Part shown: positions 1-5,635 of the stretch, piece after piece | Position numbering within the stretch: the first letter of the stretch is position 1 | Layout of the letters: each line of letters begins with the position of its first letter | Assembly (NCBI GenBank): GCA_002403895.1 | Contig: DHIQ01000203.1 | Coordinates: 1 to 7,621 of the forward strand | Direction: 5' to 3' | From: Candidatus Neomicrothrix sp. UBA4742 | Lineage (GTDB): Bacteria; Actinomycetota; Acidimicrobiia; Acidimicrobiales; Acidimicrobilacustridaceae | DNA: 7,621 nt | The notes under the pieces: model-generated | The model's input: only the letters and a program-made list of their open reading frames with translations | Database searches by the model: none | Told to the model about the DNA's origin: nothing | Translations under genes and position numbers: made by a program

Positions 1-397
1 GACCCACACCGTCAGCGAAGAGCTGGACGTTGATCGGGCCACTGGCCGCCTGCTCGCTCCCGGGTCCCGACGAGGGGCTCACGTCCCACAGTTGGTAGCC
101 GTCGGGCACCCAGGTGGGGGCGAACACGCCGGGGCGATCGGGGTGATCGCTCTGGCTCACCGTGGCCTGGCGGTGATCGGCTCGAACCAGGGCGATGCCC
201 GTCACGAGCGCCACAACCGCGGCGACGGCGGCTGCCGCGGCCAACACCCGTCCCCCCGGGCGCCTGCCAGGCGGCTTCAGCGGCACCAACTCGGCCATGG
301 TCGAGAGCACGAAGGGCTCGTCGTCCACCACCAGCTGGGCGGCCTTGGCCTTCAGGGTGGCTATCAGCCGGCCCTCGATCTCGGTCGTGTCGGTCAT
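1..397 (-). CDS. Single-pass membrane protein, putative sigma-factor partner (partial, 3' end off window)
   Basis: Only the first 132 residues are visible; the gene runs off the left edge. Residues 1-50 are cytoplasm-like. They are followed by an Ala/Val-rich hydrophobic stretch at about 51-71, preceded by Arg/Gly-rich residues, which predicts one membrane helix with the N terminus inside. The exported part includes a WVPDGY segment near 96-101, which resembles extracytoplasmic domains of actinobacterial membrane proteins encoded beside SigE-like sigma factors. The ATG overlaps the sigma gene's TGA (ATGA), and AAGGAG (406-411) lies 8 nt upstream, so the start is well supported and translation is probably coupled. 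Residues 1-50 contain no Cys or His, so this is not a zinc-binding (ZAS) anti-sigma factor. An anti-sigma or sensor role is inferred from position and topology only; I do not recognise the family with certainty. Confidence 0.75.
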   Translation of the reverse strand, partial: MTDTTEIEGRLIATLKAKAAQLVVDDEPFVLSTMAELVPLKPPGRRPGGRVLAAAAAVAAVVALVTGIALVRADHRQATVSQSDHPDRPGVFAPTWVPDGYQLWDVSPSSGPGSEQAASGPINVQLFADGVG

Positions 398-870
398 CGT
401 TCCATCTCCTTGCGCAGGTCGGCCAGGCCGCGGTGCAGGCGGGTCCGGACCGTGGCCACCGGGCAGCCGAGCAGGTCGGCGATCTCGGCGTGACTCAGGT
501 CCTCGTAGAAGCGCAGGGCGACGACGAGGCGGCGCTCGGGCCGCAGCCGCGCCAGCGCCGCCCAGGTTTCGTCCAACTCGGGGATGGCCAGCTCGGGCGC
601 CTCCGGCAGGCGGGCCAACCGATCAGCCTCCATGTGGCGCCGCGAGCGAGCCGTCGAACACAGTCGGATCAAGGCCACCCGTAGGAACCCGCCGGGATTA
701 TCGATCTCATCGAATCGCTCGTAGAGACGGGCGAAGGCGTCGTGGACCAGCTCGTCACCCACCGCACGCGACCCCATGAGCACGTAGGCCAGCCGGGCCA
801 TGGGAGCGTGACTGGCCCGGTAGACCTCTTCGAACGACGCCACCTGGTCCCCCGCCGTCTCAGTCAACAT
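394..870 (-). CDS. ECF RNA polymerase sigma factor, SigE-like
   Basis: A 158-residue sigma-70 family protein with only regions 2 and 4, the ECF layout, directing RNA polymerase to a dedicated promoter set. Region 2 spans about residues 12-78 (FEEVYRAS at the start, then DELVHDAFARLYERF in the core-binding and -10-binding helices). Region 4 spans about 100-153, with a helix-turn-helix near 125-147 (LSHAEIADLLGCPVATVRTRLHRG). Length fits the actinobacterial SigE-like group. The frame stays open to an ATG at 1107, but that start would overlap the divergent oxidoreductase gene and add about 79 residues with no sigma homology. The ATG at 870 is chosen because region 2 begins shortly after it and AGGCGGG (874-880) precedes it at a suitable distance. 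An ATG at 897 or a GTG at 924 is possible. The downstream membrane-protein gene overlaps it by 4 nt, so the pair is likely co-regulated. Confidence 0.88.
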   Translation of the reverse strand: MLTETAGDQVASFEEVYRASHAPMARLAYVLMGSRAVGDELVHDAFARLYERFDEIDNPGGFLRVALIRLCSTARSRRHMEADRLARLPEAPELAIPELDETWAALARLRPERRLVVALRFYEDLSHAEIADLLGCPVATVRTRLHRGLADLRKEMER

Positions 871-873
871 CGG

Positions 874-880
874 CCCGCCT
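874..880 (-). promoter_or_regulatory. Ribosome binding site supporting the sigma-factor start at 870
   Basis: On the minus strand AGGCGGG ends 3 nt before the ATG at 870. It resembles a Shine-Dalgarno sequence with one mismatch to AGGAGG. The alternative in-frame ATG at 897 has no comparable purine-rich stretch upstream, so this site decides between the two starts, though not conclusively. Confidence 0.4.
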
Positions 881-921
881 GTTGCGATCGCCGCCATCTC
901 ATTGTGGCCCGTCCGGCCATC

Positions 922-947
922 CACGTCGTCTCCCGCCGATTGGTTCC
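922..947 (-). promoter_or_regulatory. Candidate ECF-type promoter for the sigma gene
   Basis: On the minus strand GGAAC (943-947) is followed after 17 nt by CGTG (922-925). GGAAC plus a CGT-type -10 at 16-18 nt spacing is the general form recognised by several actinobacterial ECF sigma factors. The predicted transcript would start around 915, upstream of both plausible sigma starts. Autoregulation is an inference: the motif is short and chance matches in GC-rich DNA are common. Confidence 0.3.
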
Positions 948-973
948 ATGCCCAGTTGACCAGCGGGCGATAC

Positions 974-983
974 GGAACGTTCC
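974..983. repeat. Perfect 10-bp palindrome in the divergent intergenic region
   Basis: GGAACGTTCC reads identically on both strands and lies between the sigma gene and the oxidoreductase gene. It could be a small operator half-site pair. It also offers a GGAAC box on each strand, but neither copy has a convincing CGT-type -10 at the right distance. Function unknown. Confidence 0.3.
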
Positions 984-1008
984 CGAGGGCGCGGCCAAGG
1001 CGACGTGC

Positions 1009-1020
1009 TAGACCCCCGAC
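1009..1020 (+). promoter_or_regulatory. Candidate -10 element for a leaderless oxidoreductase mRNA
   Basis: TAGACC (1009-1014) sits exactly 6 nt before the ATG at 1021. That spacing would make the A of the start codon the first transcribed base. The hexamer differs from TAnnnT at its last base. No Shine-Dalgarno sequence is present near the ATG, which fits a leaderless start. There is no clear -35 box. Confidence 0.3.
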
Positions 1021-2163
1021 ATGGGGCGCATGGTCATCGTCGGGGCGGGGATCATCGGCACCATGCACGCCGTGGCGGCCCGACGGGCTGGGTGGGAGGT
1101 CGTCCACCTCGACCGCGACCTCGAGCCGCGCTCGGCCTCGGTCCGCAACTTCGGGCTCGTGTGGGTCAGCGGGCGGGCCGAGGGTGACGAGCTCCGAGTG
1201 GCCCTGCGGGCCCGGTCGCTGTGGGAGGAGATCGCCGCCGAGGCCCCCAGTGTGTGCTTCCGTCCCGACGGGTCGATCACGGTGGCCCAGCTACCCGAGG
1301 AAGTAGCGGTGCTGGAGCAGGTCATGGCCCGGCCCGACGCCGCTGAGCGAGGTTTCCGCCTGCTCGATCCGGATGAGGTACGGATCGTCAACCCGGCCCT
1401 GCGGGGCGAGATGCTGGCAGGCCTGCACTGCCGCACTGACGCCGTGGTCGAGCCGCGCGCCGTCCTCCCCGCCCTGCGGGCGTGGCTGGCCGCTGAGGCC
1501 GCGGAGGCCGACACCGGCGGCACCCGGAGCTACACGTTCCACGGGGGGCGGACCGTGCACGAGATCGGCCCCGGCTCTGTGGTCGACGGCGCCGGCGAGC
1601 GCCATCGGGGGGACGTGGTGGTGGTGTGCCCCGGGGCCGAGCGCCAGGGTCCCATCGCCGAACTGCTCGACGACGCCCCGGTGCGCCCGGTCCAGCTGCA
1701 GATGCTGCAGACCGCGCCCCTGGACGAGCGGCTCACCACATCGGTGGCCGACGGTGACTCGCTGCGCTACTACCCCGCCTTCGCCGTCCCGGCGCTGGCC
1801 GCCCTGCCACCCCAGGCCCCCGTTGCCGCCGAGCACCACATGCAGCTGCTCATCTCCCAGCGGGCCGACGGCCAGCTCACGGTGGGCGACACCCACACCT
1901 ACGAGGAGCCGTTCGACTTCGCCACCTCCGGCGCGCCCGAGGCCCACCTGCGGGCCCGGGCCCAGTCGATCCTGGGCCGGGCCCTCCCACCCATCGTGCG
2001 GCGCTGGACGGGCGTCTACTCCCAATGCCTCGACCAGTCGATCTGCCACCGGCGCCAGGTGGAACTCGGGGTATGGATCGTGACCGGGCCGGGTGGTCGG
2101 GGCATGACGCTTTCCCCCGCCATCGCCGAGGAGACCCTCGCCCAGATCGGAGCCCCCGCGTGA
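1021..2163 (+). CDS. FAD-dependent oxidoreductase of the phosphonate-associated TIGR03364 type
   Basis: A complete 380-residue protein of the D-amino-acid-oxidase-like (DAO) flavoprotein superfamily. It starts with a Rossmann dinucleotide fold: VGAGIIG, with GxGxxG at residues 8-13, and Asp31 closing the second strand to bind the ADP ribose. The DAO-like SVRNFG segment follows at about 40-45. The C-terminal FAD-contact region is near 355-370 (VTGPGGRGMTLSP). Family TIGR03364 (proposed HpnW) was defined by association with phosphonatase-like hydrolases. It is thought to deaminate an aminophosphonate oxidatively, possibly a hydroxylated or N-substituted 2-aminoethylphosphonate, giving an aldehyde plus ammonia (or amine) and H2O2. 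The next gene is exactly such a hydrolase and overlaps it by 4 nt (GTGA), which strongly supports this reading. Family assignment is from recalled features and context; the substrate is unproven. The start at 1021 is favoured; an ATG at 1030 is the alternative. No transporter or transaminase gene is in the window. Confidence 0.85.
   Translation: MGRMVIVGAGIIGTMHAVAARRAGWEVVHLDRDLEPRSASVRNFGLVWVSGRAEGDELRVALRARSLWEEIAAEAPSVCFRPDGSITVAQLPEEVAVLEQVMARPDAAERGFRLLDPDEVRIVNPALRGEMLAGLHCRTDAVVEPRAVLPALRAWLAAEAAEADTGGTRSYTFHGGRTVHEIGPGSVVDGAGERHRGDVVVVCPGAERQGPIAELLDDAPVRPVQLQMLQTAPLDERLTTSVADGDSLRYYPAFAVPALAALPPQAPVAAEHHMQLLISQRADGQLTVGDTHTYEEPFDFATSGAPEAHLRARAQSILGRALPPIVRRWTGVYSQCLDQSICHRRQVELGVWIVTGPGGRGMTLSPAIAEETLAQIGAPA
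2149..2152 (+). promoter_or_regulatory. Ribosome binding site deciding a GTG start at 2160
   Basis: GGAG lies 7 nt upstream of the GTG at 2160, inside the end of the oxidoreductase gene. The frame is open further upstream to 2025, but no ATG with a comparable site precedes the HAD motif at a sensible distance, so GTG is chosen. Confidence 0.6.
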
Positions 2164-2882
2164 TTGAATCCTCGTCCAACTCGCCGCCGGTCGACGCGTG
2201 GCAGCGACCGCCGATCCGCCTGGCCGTGCTCGACATGGCCGGTACCACGGTGCGCGACGGCGGCATCGTGGAGTCGTCGTTCCTCCGGGCCCTCGCGAGC
2301 ATCGGCATCGACGAGGACGATCCGGCCAACGCCGAGAGGCTCGAGTACGTGCAGGCCACGATGGGCCAGTCCAAGATCGAGGTCTTCCGCGGGCTGCTCC
2401 ACGACGAGGACCTCGCTCAGCGGGCCACCCGCGGGTTCGAGGCGGCCATCGCCGAAACGGTGCGGGCCGGCGCGGTCGAAGCCCTGCCCGGGGCGGTGGA
2501 CACATTTGCCACGCTGCGGGGGGCGGGGGTGCGGATCTGTCTCACCACCGGATTCGCCCCCGAGACCCAGCAGCTCCTCATGGATGCCCTCGGGTGGGGC
2601 CACCTCGTCGACCTCACCCTGGCCCCCGGCCCGGGCTTGCGAGGTCGCCCCTATCCCGACCTGGCCCTCCAGGCGCTCATGACCCTGGGCGTAGACGACG
2701 TGCGCAGCCTCGCCGTGGCCGGCGACACCGCCAACGATCTGCGGGCCGGCTGGCGGGCCGGCGCCGGCGTGGTGGCCGGCGTGCTCACCGGTGCACACGG
2801 TCGCGCCGAGCTGGAAGCCGCCCCCCACACGCACATCCTCGCCACCATCGCCGATCTGCCCGCCGCCATCGACCTCCCCTGA
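2160..2882 (+). CDS. Phosphonatase-like HAD hydrolase (PhnX-like, TIGR03351 type)
   Basis: A 240-residue HAD-superfamily protein closely resembling phosphonoacetaldehyde hydrolase (PhnX), which cleaves the C-P bond of phosphonoacetaldehyde to acetaldehyde and phosphate. Motif I is DMAGTT with nucleophile Asp25. Ala27 sits where most HAD phosphatases have a second Asp, a phosphonatase hallmark. The cap domain has MGQSKIEVF, with Lys72 in the place of the PhnX Schiff-base lysine. Motif II is TTG near 129-131. Arg163 in GRPYPD replaces the usual HAD motif III lysine, as in PhnX. The Mg-binding motif is GDTANDLRAG with Asp189 and Asp193. All catalytic elements are therefore present. Classical PhnX is usually paired with the transaminase PhnW; this one is paired with a flavin oxidase, the pattern of the TIGR03351 group. 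Its substrate may be phosphonoacetaldehyde or a hydroxylated relative. It starts at GTG 2160, overlapping the upstream stop (GTGA). Confidence 0.88.
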   Translation: MIESSSNSPPVDAWQRPPIRLAVLDMAGTTVRDGGIVESSFLRALASIGIDEDDPANAERLEYVQATMGQSKIEVFRGLLHDEDLAQRATRGFEAAIAETVRAGAVEALPGAVDTFATLRGAGVRICLTTGFAPETQQLLMDALGWGHLVDLTLAPGPGLRGRPYPDLALQALMTLGVDDVRSLAVAGDTANDLRAGWRAGAGVVAGVLTGAHGRAELEAAPHTHILATIADLPAAIDLP

Positions 2883-2895
2883 CCTGTTCGCCGGC

Positions 2896-2915
2896 GAGGG
2901 CGGGAGAGGGCGGGA
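2896..2915 (+). repeat. 10-bp tandem repeat forming a G-quadruplex motif
   Basis: GAGGGCGGGA occurs twice back to back. The result is four GGG runs (2898-2900, 2902-2904, 2908-2910, 2912-2914) with loops of 1, 3 and 1 nt, which fits the G3-N1-7 quadruplex rule. It lies on the plus strand, just after the HAD hydrolase stop and about 80 nt before glgP, so it would be in the RNA of any transcript that reads through. Its role is unknown. Confidence 0.55.
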
Positions 2916-2982
2916 TATGTCGGGGAGGTGAACTCTGGGCCCGGGAGCGAACATCCCGGCGACGGAGGAAGAAGCCCCGGGG

Positions 2983-2994
2983 TACCGTCGGCAG
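2983..2994 (+). promoter_or_regulatory. Candidate -10 element for a leaderless glgP mRNA
   Basis: TACCGT (2983-2988) matches TAnnnT and ends 6 nt before the ATG at 2995, placing the predicted transcription start on or next to the A of the start codon. The only strong purine run, GGAGGAAGAAG (2964-2974), ends 20 nt before the ATG, too far to act as a normal ribosome binding site. No good -35 box is seen. A six-base inverted repeat (CCGGGA at 2941-2946, TCCCGG at 2954-2959) lies upstream and may be incidental. Confidence 0.45.
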
Positions 2995-5559
2995 ATGAAG
3001 GCCGTGCAGACGTTCACCGTCATCTCCCACCTGCCCGAGTCACTCGAGCCGCTGCGGGACGTGGCCATGAACCTGGGATGGAGCTACGACGAGCGGGCCA
3101 CCGACCTCTTCCGCCGCATCGACCGCGAGGGCTGGGAGTTCGAAGGGCGGGACCCGGCGCTCATGTTGGCCACAGAATCGCAGGACCGCCTGGACAAGCT
3201 GGCGGCCGACGCCGCCTTCACCTCCCTCGCCCGTGGCGTGCGCGACCAGTTGCGCAACACCCTGGACGACCCCCGCTGGTTCCAGCGCGAGCGCTCGGGC
3301 GACCTGGGCTCGGTGGGGTACTTCTCCCCCGAGTTCGGCATCGCCGCCGCCCTGCCCCAGTACTCCGGCGGCCTGGGCGTCCTGGCCGGGGACCACCTCA
3401 AGGGGGCCAACGACCTCGGCCTGCCCCTCACCGGCATCGGCCTGTTCTACCGCCACGGCTACTTCCGCCAGGAGCTCGACCGCCGTGGTTGGCAGCAGGA
3501 GCGCTTCCCTCGCCTCGATCCCCGCGCCATGGCCCTGCGCCCGGTCAAGGACGTCAAGGTCGGTGTGGAGCTGGCCGGGGTGCGGGTGTACGCCGCGCTG
3601 TGGGAGGCGCGGGTGGGACGCATCTCGCTGTACCTGCTCGACACCGACATCGAGGACAACGACGAGTACCACCGCCTGGTGTGCGACCGGCTCTACGGCG
3701 GTGGCCCCGAGGAGCGCATCCGCCAGGAGATCGTGCTCGGCATCGGCGGGATGCGCGCCCTGCGGGACCTGGGCAAGCTGCCGGAGGTCTTCCACCTAAA
3801 CGAGGGCCATGCCGGCTTCTTGGCCCTCGAACGCATCCGGCGGTCCATGCTCGACGACGGCCTTTCCTTCGCCGAGGCCCGCAGCGCCATCCGCCCCGCC
3901 GCCGTCTTCACCACCCACACCCCGGTGCCTGCCGGCATCGACCGCTTCGGTCGCGACCTCATGGAGAAGTATTTCGCCAACTGGTGCCGCGACTGCGGCC
4001 TGGCCCTCGATGACCTCATGGCTCTCGGCCACGAGCCGGGCACGCCCGAGGGCGAAATGTTCAACATGGCGACCCTCAGCCTCCGCCTGGCCGGCAGCAG
4101 CAACGGGGTGTCCCAGCTCCACGGGGCGGTCAGCCGCGGGACGTTCGCCGGGATCTGGCCCGGTGTGCCGGTCGACGAGGTCCCCATCTCGGCGGTGACC
4201 AACGGCGTGCACGCCCGCACCTGGACCACTCCCGAGATGGCCACATTCTACGAGCGGGCGATGGGCGAGGACTGGCCTGAGGCACCGGTCGAGAACTGGA
4301 AGCAGTTGGAGTCGATCTCCGATCGCGAGCTGTGGGCCGCCCGCCGGGACTGTCGTGAGCGACTGGTGGACTATGCCCGGCGCCGACTGAACCAGACCAT
4401 GGTCAAGCGGGGGGCGAGCGAGTCCCAGGCCGCCTGGACGGGCCAGGTCCTCGACCCGGAGATCCTCACCATCGGCTTCGCCCGACGCTTCGCCACCTAC
4501 AAGCGGGCCACCCTGCTGTTCCGCGATCTCAACCGGCTCAAGGCCCTGTTGCTCGACGAGGACCGGCCTGTCCAGCTCGTGTTCGCCGGCAAGGCCCACC
4601 CCGCCGACGACCAGGGCAAGGAGCTGCTCCAGCAGGTGGCCACGCTGGCGTCAGACCTCGACCTGCGCACCCGACTCGTCCTGCTGGAGGACTACGACAT
4701 CACCGTGGCCCGGATGCTGGTCAGCGGCGTGGACGTGTGGCTCAACACCCCGCTCCGCCCCCTCGAAGCGTGCGGAACGTCGGGGATGAAGGCGGTGTTC
4801 AACGGGGTGCTCAACTGCTCGATCCTCGACGGATGGTGGGACGAGCTCTACGACGGCGACGTCGGCTGGGCCATCCCCTCCGCCGAGTGGCAGGACGACC
4901 TGGAAGCCCGAAACGACCTCGAGGCGGCCAGCCTGTTCAACCTGCTCGAGCGGCAGGTAGTGCCACTGTTCTATGCCCGCAACGATGGGTTGCCGGCCGA
5001 CTGGCTCCGCAAGGTCAAGGCGTCCATGAGCAGAGTCGGTCCCCATGTCAGCGCCAGCCGGATGCTGCGGGAGTACACCACCGAGTTCTACGAACCTGCT
5101 GCCGCCCGGACCCGCCAACTGCGGGCCGACGACGATGCCCGGGTGAAGGCACTCGTCCGTTGGCGCCGTCACATCGACCGCTGCTGGCCGTCAGTGGCGG
5201 TCACCGGGACGTCCTTTGAGGAGCTGCCCAGCGCCGAGGGCACCACTTACCGGGTCACCGCCCAGGTTTCGCTGGGCGACCTGGACAGCGGCGACGTCGA
5301 CGTCCAACTGCTCTATGGCGGCATCGGGCTCGACGACGACCTGCGGGACCCGACGGTGGCGTCCATGAGCGAGAACGGTGACGGCCTGCACCCGGGCTGG
5401 CGCCGCTACACCCACGACCTCGACTTCGACCGGGCCGGCAACTTCGGGTTCACGGTGCGCATCGTGCCCGCCCACCCCGACCTACGCAGCTACACCTACC
5501 TGGGCAAGGTGGCGTGGGCGCCCCACACCGGCGGGTTGGCCGAGTCGGAACCGGAGTAG
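2995..5559 (+). CDS. glgP: Alpha-glucan (glycogen/maltodextrin) phosphorylase
   Basis: A complete 854-residue PLP-dependent glucan phosphorylase. It removes glucose from alpha-1,4-glucan ends with inorganic phosphate, releasing glucose-1-phosphate in the cytoplasm. Residues about 10-110 match the N-terminal domain typical of the GlgP branch found in mycobacteria and Thermotoga (TIGR02094 type), not the E. coli or mammalian branch. Visible landmarks, in order, are YFSPEFGI and the PQYSGGLGVLAGDHLKGA segment (about 110-140), FHLNEGHAGF (about 264-273), FTTHTPVPAG (about 303-312), FARRFATYKRATLLFRD (about 495-511), FAGKAHP (about 528-534) and EACGTSGMKA (591-600). Lys599 is the expected pyridoxal-phosphate lysine. 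Residues about 700-850 form a C-terminal, probably beta-rich domain. Length and domain order are normal, and the N terminus beginning MKAVQTFTV fits the family, which supports the start despite the missing Shine-Dalgarno. It lies 112 nt downstream of the phosphonatase-like gene and may have its own promoter. Confidence 0.95.
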   Translation: MKAVQTFTVISHLPESLEPLRDVAMNLGWSYDERATDLFRRIDREGWEFEGRDPALMLATESQDRLDKLAADAAFTSLARGVRDQLRNTLDDPRWFQRERSGDLGSVGYFSPEFGIAAALPQYSGGLGVLAGDHLKGANDLGLPLTGIGLFYRHGYFRQELDRRGWQQERFPRLDPRAMALRPVKDVKVGVELAGVRVYAALWEARVGRISLYLLDTDIEDNDEYHRLVCDRLYGGGPEERIRQEIVLGIGGMRALRDLGKLPEVFHLNEGHAGFLALERIRRSMLDDGLSFAEARSAIRPAAVFTTHTPVPAGIDRFGRDLMEKYFANWCRDCGLALDDLMALGHEPGTPEGEMFNMATLSLRLAGSSNGVSQLHGAVSRGTFAGIWPGVPVDEVPISAVTNGVHARTWTTPEMATFYERAMGEDWPEAPVENWKQLESISDRELWAARRDCRERLVDYARRRLNQTMVKRGASESQAAWTGQVLDPEILTIGFARRFATYKRATLLFRDLNRLKALLLDEDRPVQLVFAGKAHPADDQGKELLQQVATLASDLDLRTRLVLLEDYDITVARMLVSGVDVWLNTPLRPLEACGTSGMKAVFNGVLNCSILDGWWDELYDGDVGWAIPSAEWQDDLEARNDLEAASLFNLLERQVVPLFYARNDGLPADWLRKVKASMSRVGPHVSASRMLREYTTEFYEPAAARTRQLRADDDARVKALVRWRRHIDRCWPSVAVTGTSFEELPSAEGTTYRVTAQVSLGDLDSGDVDVQLLYGGIGLDDDLRDPTVASMSENGDGLHPGWRRYTHDLDFDRAGNFGFTVRIVPAHPDLRSYTYLGKVAWAPHTGGLAESEPE

Positions 5560-5588
5560 CCCCAATCCCTGATTTTACCCCCGCGTTT

Positions 5589-5606
5589 TGCCCGCCTGGC
5601 CGGGCA
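5589..5606. terminator. Weak hairpin between convergent genes
   Basis: TGCCCG (5589-5594) pairs with CGGGCA (5601-5606) across a 6-nt loop in the 76-bp gap between the convergent glgP and protease-like genes. No T-run follows it on either strand, so it is not a canonical intrinsic terminator. Position is the main reason to suspect a role in ending one or both transcripts. Confidence 0.3.
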
Positions 5607-5635
5607 CCCGGGACGCCAAGACCTGGGGTAGAGGG

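Noticed and set aside
956..976. TTGACC (956-961) and TACGGA (971-976) as a housekeeping promoter.
   Set aside because: The spacer is only 9 nt, far too short for a -35/-10 pair.
871..1107. An 80-residue N-terminal extension of the sigma factor from an ATG at 1107.
   Set aside because: It overlaps the start of the divergent oxidoreductase gene and contains no sigma-like sequence; region 2 begins just after the ATG at 870.
1291..2505. A long minus-strand open frame opposite the oxidoreductase and HAD genes.
   Set aside because: Its composition is the Arg/Gly/Pro-rich pattern of an antisense frame in GC-rich DNA, with no recognisable domain; the plus-strand genes have clear catalytic motifs.
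2016..3068. A minus-strand open frame of about 350 codons across the HAD gene and the glgP start.
   Set aside because: Shadow of the plus-strand coding sequence; it has no domain and would cover the intergenic repeat and the glgP start.
2928..4013. A plus-strand frame starting at GTG 2928 behind a good GGGGAGG site.
   Set aside because: It is out of frame with glgP, overlaps its conserved N-terminal region, and translates to Arg/Pro/Gly-rich sequence without domains.
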